Positions 10,669 to 22,374 of a DNA stretch of 64,000 nt are shown here, in pieces. Position 1 is the first letter of the stretch; every line of letters begins with the position of its first letter. Under the pieces are notes generated by a model, which saw only the letters and a list, made by a program, of their open reading frames with translations, was not told the DNA's origin and did no database searches. This DNA is from Orientallactaga sibirica (Eukaryota; Chordata; Mammalia; Rodentia; Dipodidae). Where the stretch lies: contig JAEOAD010000029.1 of the NCBI GenBank assembly GCA_036365145.1, forward strand, positions 23,578,501 to 23,642,500, in the 5' to 3' direction. Both the position numbers and the translations under genes were made by a program.

Positions 10669-11925
10669 GCACCAACATATTTTAATTTTTCTTTACTTCA
10701 CCATGGATTCATATGAGCTCAGGTCAGGAAGGCTCCTTATATGACACTGATGATTCCCCGCTGTGTTCTCAATTACAAATATATCATTTGGATGATGTAT
10801 AATATTTCATTTTCTTATTTGGGTGTATGGTCTCAGATAAGTATAAAAAATATAAGTAGTAGCACATTAAATATTAATAAGTAGTACCAGAAGTTGGAAG
10901 TTCTACAGTCAGATTATGGGGGTAGTGTTTAGGAATTTTCCTTTCAGTTTCTTTAGATATTTCCCCTTATTGTTTACTAATACAAAAATGTGATATTTCT
11001 TTTCTAACTGCTAAACCATCTCTCCAGACCAGATACTTTTATTCTCTGAAAAGTATCATAAAATATTTTAGAAACCCTAAAATTATAGTTACTGTCTAAT
11101 TGAAGGGTGTTTTTTGAACTACATAATCTTAGGTCTCTAGTCTTTAAAATAAATTTTCTTTCACTTCATTCTAAGAATAAAAATTTTCAGAGCATAAGCA
11201 AAAGAAATGCATATGGCATGGCTTTATTCAAATGTCCTACTCATAACCCCCAGGAGCTTTTGATTTGAAGAATAAAATATATATAATGTTGTAAAATTCT
11301 ATATCCACTTAAATAATTTTCTGAAGAGTCATAACATAATATCTCTTCCAAAGAGTATACTAAGACTATACTGTGCTTTCCTCGATTTAGTAAAGATTGA
11401 ATGTTGAATTTACTGGCTGTAATCTGATCACAGCTTATAGAAGTATATGCTTAACTCATTAAAAGGGAATTTAGTTAAATTTTAAAGATATATGAAAAGG
11501 AGTTATGACTTCTTAAATGGCAAACCATTTTGACAAGGGAAACATATATGGCTCCATAAGGTTATTTTCTCTGTGAAAAAGATTTCACAGGCACAATTTA
11601 TTTATGAATTTAAAATTGCACCTTATTTTTCACCTCGGGATTTTCGCCATATGTGCCAACTGTAATCTATCAGTAGCTAAGTAGCATTCTGACCTAAAGC
11701 TATCTGGTTCATGCCTGGCTGAGCTATTGAAGAAGCAGATTTTAGGCCCGTGTATATCACTCGTCCTGGTAGATTCTGTAAAAGTGTTTTTTTCTCTGTT
11801 CCTGCTTTTTTATCCAACAATGGGCCACTGTTAGATGCTTTGATAGTCTCTTGTGAAACAGACAATTAACAATTTTTTAAAATTTCATTAAAATCAAAGG
11901 GAATCAGGACATGGTGAACCAAGCA
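10669..11925. other. unique AT-rich DNA
   Basis: No gene seen. A short tail-less scrap at 11003-11031 ('taactgctaaaccatctctc') matches the inverted head of the tRNA-like SINE. Confidence 0.5.
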
Positions 11926-11933
11926 AAGAAGGC

Positions 11934-12128
11934 CTGGAGAGATGGCTCATCTGTTAAAGATGCTGCTTGCAAAATCTTCTATGATCAGATTCAATTCCCC
12001 AGTGTTCTCTTAAAGCCATATGCACAAAGTGGCACAGGAGTCTGGAGTTCATTTTCAGTGGCAAGAGGCCCTGGTATTCCAATTCTCTCTCTTCCTTTCT
12101 CTCAAACAAATCAATAAAAATATTTAAA
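11934..12128 (+). repeat. tRNA-like SINE (B2-superfamily)
   Basis: GGCCTGGAGAGATGGCTCA head, 'atgcacaaagtggcacagga', 'gtctggagttcattttcagt', CT-rich run, tail CAATAAAAATATTT. The chance open frame across it is not a gene. Confidence 0.9.
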
Positions 12129-12140
12129 AATAAATAAATA

Positions 12141-12285
12141 AGCCAAGCATGGTAAGGAGGCAGGGGTAAGAGGATTACTGTGAGTCTGAGGCCAGCCTGG
12201 AGCTACAGTGTGAGTTCAAGGTCAGCCTTAGCTAGAGTGAGAGCTTGTCTCAAAATAAATAAATAAAATAAATAAATAATTTAAT
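12141..12285 (+). repeat. B1 SINE with internal deletion
   Basis: AGCCAAGCATGG head joins directly to 'aggaggcaggggtaagagga', so the 'tttaatcccagcac' part is missing. The remainder ('gtgagttcaaggtcagcctt', 'tagagtgagagcttgtctca') and an AAATAAAT tail are present. Confidence 0.85.
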
Positions 12286-14915
12286 TAATTAATAAGTACT
12301 GAGGGTATTATAATAAAGCAGAAACTTGTGCACTTTATAATTGAATGAATATTCCCAATAAATAATAATATATTTTCTAAAGAAAGCACATAATTATACT
12401 CTCCTGAATGTATTCAATTCCTGACCCATTCAATATGTCTGCTGGGCAGAGAGCAGGCCAAACAATGCCCTGGCCTTGTGTGACATACTTACCTCATGTG
12501 TAGCATCATATGTGTTGATTATCACAAGTTTCTAATATTGCAGCACTTCCATTTCAGGCTTACTTTGCAGGTTGCCTACACAGTTGATGACCCATAGAAG
12601 TGGTGAATCTTAATCCTGAATGAACTCTTTAAGGGCTAGAATACAATTCTACACATTCTTTCCTACATTTATCAAATAATATTGGAAAGTATTTCAACAT
12701 GAAGGATCTGAAAGCCAAGAATCTGAGAGACGATGATATGTAGAATGATAAGCTGGTCCTCAGTATCACTGAGTAATAAGCAATAGAATTTTGATGGGTT
12801 CTTGTATTAAGATTGTTTTCCTCTTACTTCAGTGTAACCTACATTCTCAGCAGACACACTGTATCCTCCAAAGTTTTCTCAATACAGAAATTCATTGAAG
12901 AGTCATGAACATATATGGACGTTTTACTGAAATGTAACACTGTGTGAAATTAAGTTTAGAGAAAATCATTGTTGCTAATAGCAACAAATTCCTTATTAAC
13001 TACCTAAATGATATTAAGAACACAAAATATGCTCACTAGTTGCAAGTGCCAGGTAGCCTATAAAATAGTCATTCTAGCCTTACCTTCTCCAAGTCACTGT
13101 GATAGTTTGCACTGATTTTCTTTCATGAAAATATTCACAGAAGGGAAGCCTGTGCTCCTCACTCTGAAAGCACGGATGTATTGTTTGTGGTGCCCTCTGA
13201 ATTCTGACCCTGCTCCCCAGTCTCTCATTTCCTCTTGACCTTGGTTGTCTCATCACAAGCAGCATCTTGTTGGGGAACACTTTCTTTTGAATGTTTATTG
13301 CACTATTCCTCTCCCTTCCCAGTTTCTTAAGTACATCATCAGAGCAAATGACTCTGTGTCCAGGCTGGCTGGGACCAAATATTTACTCAGTTACCTGGTA
13401 ACTTTAGGGCACTGAACAACTTCCCTAAACTCTTTCATTTTACGTGTTCTGATAAAAATAAGGGATCAGTACCTTCTAAATCACTGGAAGATTATGTTAA
13501 AGATTCCATAAGAGAAGTAGCATTAATAACCTTACTGAGTAAATGTGGTAGCCAGAACCTATACCAACAGTTTGGAATATATGATACATTCTAATCTGTC
13601 TTCCCACTACTTGTGGAAGAATGCATATCATATACTCCACAATATAAAATGTATATTAGTTTGTCTTTCTCATAGAAATTTGATAGTGATAGATGGGACT
13701 TTCATCAATCCTATTTCCCAACCCCTGCCATAGAGGCCTTTCACCACTACTAAGAAAATATGCATAAAATACCAGACCAGAAAACCTTTGATAATAGTTC
13801 ATTTATCAATGATATATGTTTAACCAGATTTTACTCAGACAATTCTGGTATAGTTCTATACTCTTCCTCAATTTGATCAGCTATTGCATAATTACATTAG
13901 AGTTTTTGTTATTGACTGAAAACTACCTCCAAATTTTTGTCATCTAATTACTTGTGCACATCACAGTCCAGAGAACATGCTCCCATCACTGTAGGCTGAT
14001 AAAAGGAATTTATTATATCCTTCTAAAGGTAAAAAGTGTGTTTTCATTAATTTTCAGTTCTTATTTTTCATTTTGTATTAAAATTTTGGGCACATTAATT
14101 TCCTATTACAGAGAGTGTCTCTCATACTATAATTCTCTAAAACTGCTTTACATAAAATTTCTATGTACCTGATATTCAAAAAATATTCCATTGCTTTACA
14201 TGAATTTCAAATTTTATATCTATGGCATCAAATGATTCTAAGATGTAAAAGAATAGGAGGGATTAGCAATACATGAGAAGGTGACACAAATTGTAGAAAT
14301 CCTTTGTCTGGATAACAAAGGACATTCTGACATTGCAGGGAGGTTTAAAATACAAATCTACTTCCTATTCAGAGGAAAATTATAATGAAGCTATATGGAC
14401 AGTCACATATCATAATCACAGTGGAAATGCTAAATTTTTTGACTGTCTCCCATTTCTCTTCAAGAGAGAAATAATGATAACAAAAAAGGAAAATCTACAT
14501 AAAAGAAAAACAGCCCCTATAATAAATATCTAATTCATCTATCAGGTGAATTGTTGACAGACTTTAGATCAAAATTACTGTGAAAAAAAAAAAAAAACCC
14601 AGAATGGGGTGACCCCTCCCTAAAAGTTTATCTTATTCCCTGCTCCATAGAGGGTATATCCTATTATCTACCATAAATGTACAGAATTTGTGCTCCAGAT
14701 ACAGACATCAGGTTAAACAAAACTTAATGGATTAAATTTCATAGTTTCATTTGTTTATGTGTATATTTAAGTTGATTTTCAAAGCTAACATTCCAAGATT
14801 AAACATAAAACAGAAGATAAACAGTTATACTTTGTGACTATTATTACTTATGGTTGCAATAGAGATGAAAGCTTAATATTACATTTTACCCATTATGTTT
14901 GGACAGAAAAGTTGG
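12286..14915. other. 2.6 kb mainly unique sequence
   Basis: No repeat family recognised except an A tract at 14582-14597. The segment at 13080-13330 is less AT-rich than its surroundings but carries no recognisable coding motif; its 66-residue minus-strand frame is probably chance. Confidence 0.5.
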
Positions 14916-14923
14916 GGTTTCAT

Positions 14924-15152
14924 GGCTGGAGAGATGGCTTAGTGGTTAAGTGCTTGCCTGTGAAATCTAAGGATCCCAGTTTGAGGTTTGATTCCCCAGG
15001 ACCAATGTTAAACCAGAAGCACAAGGTGGTGTATGCATCTGGAGTTCATTTGCAGTGGCTGTAAGCCCTGGTGTACCCATTCTCTCTCTCTCTCTCTCTT
15101 TGTGCCTCTTTCTCTCTCAAATAAATAATAAAAATAAAAACAACAACAAAAA
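14924..15152 (+). repeat. tRNA-like SINE (B2-superfamily)
   Basis: GGCTGGAGAGATGGCTTAGTG head, box B-like GGTTTGATTCC, 'atctggagttcatttgcagt', (CT)n run, AAATAAATAATAAAAATA tail. Target duplications GGTTTCATG lie at 14916-14924 and 15153-15161. This is one of the least diverged copies here. Confidence 0.95.
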
Positions 15153-15992
15153 GGTTTCATGCAAACCTGAAAGCGGTCTTTGTCAAATCATCCTAAAGTT
15201 ATTTCAAAGTAGTGTTCTTGTTCGTCCAGTTAAGATGGTGGCAGAGGAAGCACACCAAAACAGCCTGGGGTGAAAAAGAAAAAGGAAACAGCAAATACAC
15301 TCTTCTACTAAAAAGTGTATAGCAAATTATCAACCACAGCAGAGAAGTAGGAGAGATCCAGACCATCTAGAGCCCACAGAAACAGGCAGAAGCGGCTCGG
15401 GCAGCAGTGTCGAGTTCCAAGAGACCACAGCTGCCAGGCTTGGCCTGAGCTGCAGGAAAAAAAATAAATAAATAAAAATAACAGGTGAAGGGATTTTCCA
15501 CTCATACCAGCCTGCTCCCAAACTCAAGAAATGTGGAAGGAGGATGGCAGAGACCCACAGAGCAGCTTGTGAGGAAGAAGAGTGTGAGGATCAGCAGAAG
15601 AACTTCAGCCTCCATCCACAGCTTCCCCTTCCCCACTGCCAGCACAAGCATCAGCAAGCACCAGAGACCTGGTGAAGGGAGCTCACCTACACAGCACCTG
15701 GACTGATCAGAGCAGCAACTCACAGACCCAGCCAACCTATCTGATCCCACAGCACATCAAATAAGGACCCAAGCAGCCATGCAGCACAGCTGAGACCAAA
15801 GCCATCCCCAAAAGTAACTGGGATTATACAAGGTCAGTACCTGCCAAATAAGCCTGGTATATAGGCTTGCATTGAAAGGGCTAATTGCACCATCTAGGTC
15901 AGGGTAAATTATAGGTTAAATCTGATGGATGGCTGGATTTAACATTCTTAAATAAGCTGTATTTCATGATCCTGCCCTGAGGAAGTATACAT

Positions 15993-16730
15993 CCCAGCAG
16001 GCCCATGTCCCCACCCTAGCCTTTCAGAGCCCCTTGTGTGTTCTTGGTCCCACCCCTGAGCATGGATACAGGCCAGCAGGCCAGTGTCCTTGCCCTAGCA
16101 TTTCTGAGCCCCTGTGTGTCTCTGGTCCCACTCAGTGGCCTGCCACCAAGCAGGGCTACAGGCCAGCAGGCCAGTGTCCCCACTCTAGCCCTATTGAGTC
16201 CTGTGTGGGACCACAAGTCCTAATACCCAGTCCCGCCCAGGAACAGGAACTCAGGCAAGCAGGACAGTGTCCCTGCCTTAGCCTTTCTGAGACCCACATG
16301 CCCCAATCACCTATACCACTGATGACTCCTCCCACCCACAAACAGGGACCCAGGCCAGCAGACCAGTGTCCATGCCCTAACTTTGCTGAGCCCTATGCGT
16401 GAAAGTGCCGATAACCACCACCGACACTTCTCATCCACTAATAGGGACCCAGGCTAGCAGGCCACTCTCCCTGCCCTAGCCTTTCTCAGATCCATGTGCG
16501 TAATCACCAGTACCTGCCACCAACTCCTCCCACCTAGTAACATTAACCAAGGCCAGCAGACCACTGTCCCTCCCCTAGCCTTTCTGAGCCTCACACACAC
16601 TCCACATTGACCCCTCCAACCCATGAACAGGGACCCAGGCCCCCACTCAACTGCTCTGAAATCCTCAGGAAATTCCTCTTACACTCACTGCTGCCCCTCC
16701 ACCCCAGGCCAGCAGGCTACTGTCACTAGG
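15993..16730 (+). repeat. tandem units in the LINE-1 5'UTR
   Basis: A GGCCAGCAGGCCAGTGTCC-like word recurs with starts near 15993, 16071, 16161, 16254, 16353, 16452, 16551, 16638 (partial) and 16707. Spacing is 78, 90, 93, 99, 99, 99, 87 and 69 bases. Each unit also carries 'cctagcctttctgagcc' and often 'aacagggaccc'. The units are GC-richer than the rest of the window. Mouse L1 5'UTRs are built from ~200-bp promoter monomers; whether these shorter units act the same way is inference. Confidence 0.9.
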
Positions 16731-16777
16731 CTATCTGTACCATTGTGATAAGCAGACCACAGCCAAAAAGGAATAAC

Positions 16778-17850
16778 ATGAAAAATCAGATGAAAGTAAA
16801 TCCAGCTAGACTGCCCAGTCTCACAATGGATGTCTCTAATGAAAACATAGAAGAGAAAAAAAGATCAGAACCCCAAAATGAAGAGAAAAGCTATGCAACC
16901 CTGGCCAAGCAAATAGCAGAACTTGCAGAAACTCAACAAAGAGCCAATAATTGTATGAATGGTATCCTTGCTAGATTAGATCTAATAAAAAAGAACCAGG
17001 AAGGGTTCCAAAGACAGCTAAATGATCTGAAAGAGAGCAAAACAAAAGAGGACCTCAATAACCAACTGGCTAAGCTCAATGGGGACATTAAAAAATGCAG
17101 GGATGAACTCCAAGAAGCATCAAGAACATCAGAAAGTGACATGAAAAGGGAACTTGACAGAGGGATGGAAACTATACATTAAAAAAAAAAAAGTAGAAAA
17201 TATGAACCAAATTGTACAAGCCCATAATGCTATAGAAGATCTCAAGAATAGAGTCAACCAAGTGGAGAATAAAAACTCAGAACTGGAAGACAAAAAAGAA
17301 GAAACAGTTTGTGAGTCTAAAAGTTTCAGTAAGTTCAAAAATTTCTGTGAATAGAACATGAAGAAAATGTGGGATACCCTTCACACACCTAACATTTGAA
17401 TCATAGGTGTACCAGAAGGGGAAGAAATTCAGACCAGAGGAATGGAAAACCTATTCAACAAAATTATTGAAGAAAACTTTCCTACTCTGTCAAAATAATG
17501 TCCCAGCAAAACACAAGAAGCTAGCAGAACTCCATGCAGAATGGACCCAAGGAGAAATTATCTAAGACATATTATCATTAAGACTCTAAACATCAAGCAC
17601 AAAAAGAAAGTCCTAAAAGCAGTTAGGGAGAAACAACACATTACCTATAAAGGAAACCCCATCAGAATTATTTCAGACTTCTCAATGGAAACCCTAAAAT
17701 CCAGAAGAGCCTGGAATGGAACACTGTAAACTCTAAGAAATTATGGCTTCCAACACAAACTACTCTATCCAGCAAAAGTATCCCTCATAATAGATGGTGA
17801 AAGAAAAACTTTCCATGATAAAAGTCAGCTATACAACTATATGTAAACAA
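16778..17850 (+). pseudogene. LINE-1 ORF1 (broken)
   Basis: ORF1p is the RNA-binding chaperone of the L1 ribonucleoprotein. An ATG at 16778 opens a lysine/glutamate-rich coiled-coil N-terminal part that ends at a stop at 17180. A 12-A tract at 17181-17192 marks a frame change, and the coiled coil continues in the next frame to about 17352. After further stops, an RRM-like segment with 'GVPEGEE' lies near 17404-17425. A C-terminal domain with 'RHIIIK' near 17560, 'YKGNPIR' near 17647 and 'YPAK' near 17764 follows. The frame can be read upstream to a GTG at 16745, but L1 ORF1 normally begins at the ATG. It is a decayed, non-functional copy. Confidence 0.9.
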
Positions 17851-18009
17851 GGCCAAACCTACAAAAAGTACATCAGGGAATTCTACACAGAGAAGAATCA
17901 AATAACCAACCACAAGTGCCATGAGAAGTATATCACAATAACCAAACCGTGAGAAGGCACAAAAACTACAAAGACCAAGAAAACACCAAACCATATAAAC
18001 CACCACAAT

Positions 18010-18240
18010 ATGGCAAGTATTAAATCAAACCTCACAGTTATTACCCTAAATATTAATGGCCTTAATTCACCCATCAAGAGACATAAGCTAACAGGGAGGA
18101 TTGAAAAATCAGACCCCTCAAACTGCTGTCTTCAAGAAACCCACCTTACCACTAAACACAGACAACTCCTCAGTTGAAAGGATGGAAAATGATATTCTAA
18201 GTGAATGGAAACAAGAAAAAAACAAGTGTGGTTATTCTTA
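18010..18240 (+). pseudogene. LINE-1 ORF2 start, truncated in the endonuclease domain
   Basis: ATG at 18010 opens 'MASIKSNLTVITLNINGLN', the typical N-terminus of the L1 ORF2 apurinic-type endonuclease, with the metal-site asparagine in 'LNINGLN'. The catalytic-type glutamate appears in 'QETHL' near 18136. The frame stops at 18175-18177. L1-like wording (a 'GWK..F.ANGN'-like stretch) continues in another frame to about 18240, where L1 identity ends. No reverse-transcriptase domain remains. Confidence 0.9.
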
Positions 18241-18245
18241 GCCAT

Positions 18246-18783
18246 TGTTAATACCTGTCTCTAATGCCAATATGTATGCTTGAACAATATTATGAATGTT
18301 ATGAGGACTGTATTCTGTGCATATCAGGGCAATGTAACCATTTATATTTCATGAGCCTTCATTAGTGATAGGCAACTGCTCAAAACATCAAACAAAACAT
18401 GCAATTATGTATCTAACTTAAAATATGTGTGATTTATTGCACATATGTTTAAGTATCAATTTCATTTCCCAATAAATGTATTTGTTGAGTAAATTTCTAT
18501 AGCTTAGGTTAATTTTAAAAGTTATTAGAATGTTAACAAAGTAAAATGGGCAGAGGATAAGAAGAATTTTGAGTAGGAATGTCTTCAAGCCATTTGTAAT
18601 CTGTCTAACTTTGGGAGCATAAATCTGATTATTCTTTTAATATTAACTTGTGATTACCATTCAAACTGTGATTAACATTCAAAATAATATATGTGAAGTA
18701 TTTGGACAATTCCTTCTACAAAATAAGCAATTATAAGTAGTTAGGTTTGTGATTAACTCTAATTCTGCTATTATTATTAAAAT
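18246..18783. other. unique AT-rich DNA 3' of the truncated LINE-1
   Basis: No repeat recognised. An 18-bp near-duplicate 'aactgtgattaccattca / aactgtgattaacattca' occurs around 18645-18685. Confidence 0.5.
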
Positions 18784-18793
18784 TCACAATGTG

Positions 18794-19063
18794 GGGCTGG
18801 AGAGATGGCTTAGTGGTTAAGGTGCCTGCTTCCTAAGCCTAAGAACGCTGGTTCCAATCTCCAGTGGTTCCAGTCTCCAGGTCCCATGTTTAGCCAGATG
18901 CAAATTGATGCAAGGGCACAATGCTGCACTTGACCACAAGGGGGCGCATGCATCTGGATTTTGTTTGCAGCAGCTGAGAGGCTGCTGGTGTGCCCATCTC
19001 TATCTGTCTTCCTCTCCCTCTTTCTCTGTCTCTCTCTGTCTCTCTCAAAAAAAAAAAAAAAAA
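18794..19063 (+). repeat. tRNA-like SINE, long subfamily with CTCF-like core
   Basis: GGGGCTGGAGAGATGGCTTAG head, A tail of about 17 bases, and exact target duplications TCACAATGTG (18784-18793 and 19064-19073). It differs from the short subfamily by 'aatctccag', an added 'caagggcacaatgctgcact' block and 'gcagcagctgagaggctgct'. An internal 17-base near-duplicate around 18849-18880 ('ggttccaatctccag / ggttccagtctccag') adds further length. It contains CCACAAGGGGGCGC at 18934-18947. Confidence 0.95.
18934..18947 (+). promoter_or_regulatory. CTCF-like core motif inside a SINE
   Basis: CCACAAGGGGGCGC differs at one position from the CTCF core consensus CCASYAGRKGGCRS. Mouse and rat B2 SINEs are known to carry CTCF sites, so a related SINE having one is plausible. 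Occupancy cannot be judged from sequence. Confidence 0.5.
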
Positions 19064-19074
19064 TCACAATGTGC

Positions 19075-19371
19075 TTTGAAATTTTATCAGAATTATACTC
19101 TAATATGATTCACCCAAAATTTCATGAAGAAAAATACAATGCCAACAGAACAAAGTGTATCAGCTGTCTAAACCACAATTTATCTTTGTTTCATTTCAAT
19201 TCCTTAGAAAAATGCGTGAGGTTAGGGACAACCAGAGTGAAATATTGGCAAAAATTATAATTTAAGGCATTATGAAGGTGTGAAAAAAAAATAGGAAAAC
19301 CTGAATTTAAATATCCTTGCCATATGGCTCTCTTGTGTTGATTTCAAGCATTCTTCAAGGTAGAAAATATC
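19075..19371. other. unique sequence
   Basis: No gene or repeat recognised. Confidence 0.45.
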
Positions 19372-19500
19372 AAAATGTTATCATGGATAAACTGATGCTC
19401 AAACAAAGTATCTTGCCCTGGACCACAGAAATAGTAAGTGTTACAGCTGTAGTTAAACCTGGATTTTCCAAATCACAAACACTGTACTTTTCCTGCCATG
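19372..19500 (+). repeat. MIR SINE (ancient mammalian)
   Basis: The order 'ataaactgatgctcaaaca', 'cttgccctggaccacagaaa', 'tagtaagtgttacagctgta', 'gttaaacctggattttcc' follows the MIR core and 3' part (usually gaaactgaggctca, cttgcccaaggtcaca, ctagtaagtggcagagctg, attcaaacccaggtct). Confidence 0.7.
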
Positions 19501-20397
19501 AGATTTGCCTTTAAAGAAAGTATTAGCAGTCATTGTCCATTAAGGCATAATAGCAAATATAAATGAATATATTTAAAATGTTAATAGTCTTCTGGGCTAC
19601 AAAATAGGATAAGATGCTGGCAAACTTGTTGGTTATTACCAATCAAAAGTGAAAGCAGTATTTCTTAGTAAAAGTAAAGGTTTCCTAAAACTACCCTTCC
19701 TAACACCAAGCTTTTCATGACTGTGCCTTTTGTATAAACAGAACTCTCATACACACATTATATCCTCAATCAAACTCTAAAATAGAACAAAATTCTTAAT
19801 TAATGTTATGGCAATATAATCATATTGAACTATAAAATTCAGAAACAAAATATAAAAATGAATTAATGGATAGATTTTTATATCATGATTATGATTTATG
19901 CTTAAAATTTCTTAACATTTCTTTCAAGATACAAAATAAAACAAAAAAGAAAAATCTACTGCAAGTTAGGATTTTGTAAGTAGCCAAATCTAGGAATTCC
20001 TATTGTTAAAAGGATGAAGACAGGTGGACCACAATTTGATAAAAGATATATTATAAGCAAAGCCCAGCTCTTTGGCATAAGACTCAGTCTGTGTACCCCA
20101 TAACACCAGGAATATCTTTCAAGAAAACTAAAGTGGAAATGTATTGAAATTAATTGAAATAAAAAGTACTGCTGGAGTGACATAGTTATAGATAATAGTC
20201 TGGTATAAGTGTGAATATGGATTTATGTGATTTTTTTATGTGAATTGGAACACTGAGTTCGTATACTAAGACTAGCATCCTTTTAATGACCAACAGTATA
20301 AATGCTATTGGTAATGAGAATGAAGTCAGAAAGAAGTGAATGAGTTCAAATGGAAGACAGAAAATAATATCAGTTTCTGTGAAGAAGGAAGCAACAT
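19501..20397. other. unique AT-rich DNA
   Basis: No gene or repeat recognised; the short frames are not convincing. Confidence 0.5.
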
Positions 20398-20413
20398 TAT
20401 CAATATGTTCTTT

Positions 20414-20426
20414 TTTAGATTTATTT

Positions 20427-20470
<44 letters not shown>

Positions 20471-20661
20471 AACAGAGAAAGGGAAAGAGACAGAGGGAGA
20501 GAGAGTGAGAATGGGCATGCCAAGGGCCTCTAGCCACTGCAAACAAACTCCAGACATGTGCTCCCCTTGTGCATCTGGCTTACGTGGGCCCTGGAGAATG
20601 GAACCAGTGTCCTCAGGCTTCGCAGGCAAATGCCTTAACTGCTAATCCATCTCTTCAGCCC
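20414..20661 (-). repeat. tRNA-like SINE, minus strand, with (TTTA)n tail
   Basis: A (TTTA)n tail complement at about 20425-20470, a GA-rich run, 'gtgcatctggcttacgtggg' and the inverted head CCATCTCTTCAGCCC. Target duplications TATCAATATGTTCTTT (20398-20413) and TATCAATGTGTTCTTT (20662-20677) differ at one base. Confidence 0.95.
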
Positions 20662-20677
20662 TATCAATGTGTTCTTT

Positions 20678-21680
20678 ACTGACAATGGGCATGGTATTAA
20701 GACGCCAATTTGACAAGAATATTAAAACAAAATTTCCTACTTGTGTAGGATTTACCATGAAATCACTAAGTGAAAATATATACTAAGCATTTGCATATGT
20801 ACAGAATAGACTGGATATTTCTACTTGAAAATATTTGGTAATGGGAAATAATACAATAAAAACACAGTAGATAAGAATTCTTCTGTCTTACACATTCACC
20901 TGATATCTTGGTTATGCTTGCTAACTCTGTGGCTGGTGGAAAATTTTTCCTGTCTTTGACATCTGGCTCAGCACTAAGGATGTGCTTTTGATACTTCCTT
21001 GGGAAAGTTTTTGTAAGAATCTGCATGATCTTTATGTTACCTTATATTGTAATACCTAGAGATCACCATGAGTTGCACTCTTACTCCTAGCTCTTTATTT
21101 TATTTATTTGCAATGATAAAAAAAAATAGATGCTTTATGTTCTGGCTAAATTTTCTTCAGATAAGGGGCTCCATAGAACCTATTCATCTGCTTTATGAAT
21201 ATTAAGCATGAAAATTGACATACCTATTCCCAGCTTTTAACACATTTATAACTTCTACTTGCAACCCCCCAAGGATATCCTTAACGTTTTTACTTCCTGC
21301 TATTTCTGATCATGGCCCCCAGGAGTACATAAAGTTCAAGTTCCAGGATGTCTATTGAATTATTATGGCACATTATTTGGATCCACTTTTTATTGATTTT
21401 TTTGGGGGTCTGTTTTGGGATCATTGATTATTGCTTATTTACTGAATAAAGAGATAAAATCATTACACCTAAAACATTAGGGAATGTTTAGTAATAAAAA
21501 CTCACACAAAATATTTGACTACAGTAAGGATAATATGGAATTCCACAGGGAGAAAAAGGTTCTGGAAAACCCTACAACATGATAGTGAAGATTAATATGG
21601 AGAATCTTACTTATCAAGATATTTCATATCCATGCTTATTAGATGTAATAAGTTGATAAGATTAAAATGACAGTATTATT
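20678..21680. other. unique AT-rich DNA
   Basis: No gene or repeat recognised. An 86-residue minus-strand frame at 20766-21026 has no motif I know. Confidence 0.5.
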
Positions 21681-21684
21681 CACT

Positions 21685-21812
21685 CTTTAAAGATAAATTA
21701 CAAGAGCTCATACTGTCTAATAGGCTCAGATGAAAGTCAAGGTACTTGCTTGAGATCTCAATTCTAAGTCAGGTTGTGATTAAACCAGCTGTTCTTGCAA
21801 TCCATTCACATT
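21685..21812 (+). repeat. probable MIR SINE
   Basis: 'gatgaaagtcaaggtacttg', 'cttgagatctcaattctaag', 'tcaggttgtgattaaacca' follow the MIR 3' part at low identity. Confidence 0.45.
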
Positions 21813-22370
21813 CTCCAAGGTTTTTAGTGACACCCATTATAAACAAAGAGATAGAACTTCATCATATATATTCCATATTTGAAAGTAATTAGGTGCTATG
21901 ACTTAACTGATCTAAAAAAAAAAAAACTTGGTAGAAATACAATAAGAATTCTATCCCCCAAATGAAAGCATTTTTAATAAACTTACTTGCCTATGGCACT
22001 TTTCCAGGTTACAAATTAATAACAATGGGAATTTGGTCCAAATAAAACAAATGTCACCAGCTTTACATGGAAGTATGAAGAAAAAGCTGCTGTGTCTTAA
22101 AAACAAAAAAAAATTCTCAAAGTTTCTCCAAGTGCAAGGGCAGGTGACCAAGATATTTTCAAAAGGATGTATATTCCAAATGATAGGCCATATATTTGTC
22201 TGAGTCATAGTAGACATAATTGAAAAGTGGATATTAGTATTTATGACAGATGGAAAAAGTGGTTTATATGAATTTTTAAATAACCCAGATATATGTGAAG
22301 TAGCAATGGCTTTGAGGAAGGTTGTATAAATTTACTAGACAAGGTTGAGTGCTTTCAAAGTGGTATGCCC
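21813..22370. other. unique AT-rich DNA
   Basis: No gene or repeat recognised. Confidence 0.5.
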
Positions 22371-22374
22371 ATAG

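Larger units (their letters stand above)
15228..18245 (+). mobile_element. LINE-1 with preserved 5' end but missing 3' end
   Basis: The element starts around 'aagatggtggcagaggaagc', which looks like an L1 5'UTR start. It continues with about 1.5 kb of 5'UTR including tandem units, ORF1 (16778 to about 17850), an intergenic spacer and the first ~230 bp of ORF2. The L1 sequence stops near 18245 in the endonuclease region and gives way to unique AT-rich DNA. Target-primed reverse transcription normally truncates L1 at the 5' end, so loss of the 3' end most likely reflects a later deletion or rearrangement. Stops and frameshifts make it immobile. Confidence 0.9.

Noticed and set aside
14924..15152. 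possible tRNA gene (box A and box B words)
   Set aside because: These are the internal pol III promoter words of the tRNA-like SINE; the copies cannot fold as full tRNAs and are followed by SINE bodies and A-rich tails.
16034..16402. 122-codon open frame with repeated proline, glycine and cysteine text
   Set aside because: It is the translation of the tandem units in the LINE-1 5'UTR; repeat length near a multiple of three keeps the frame open.
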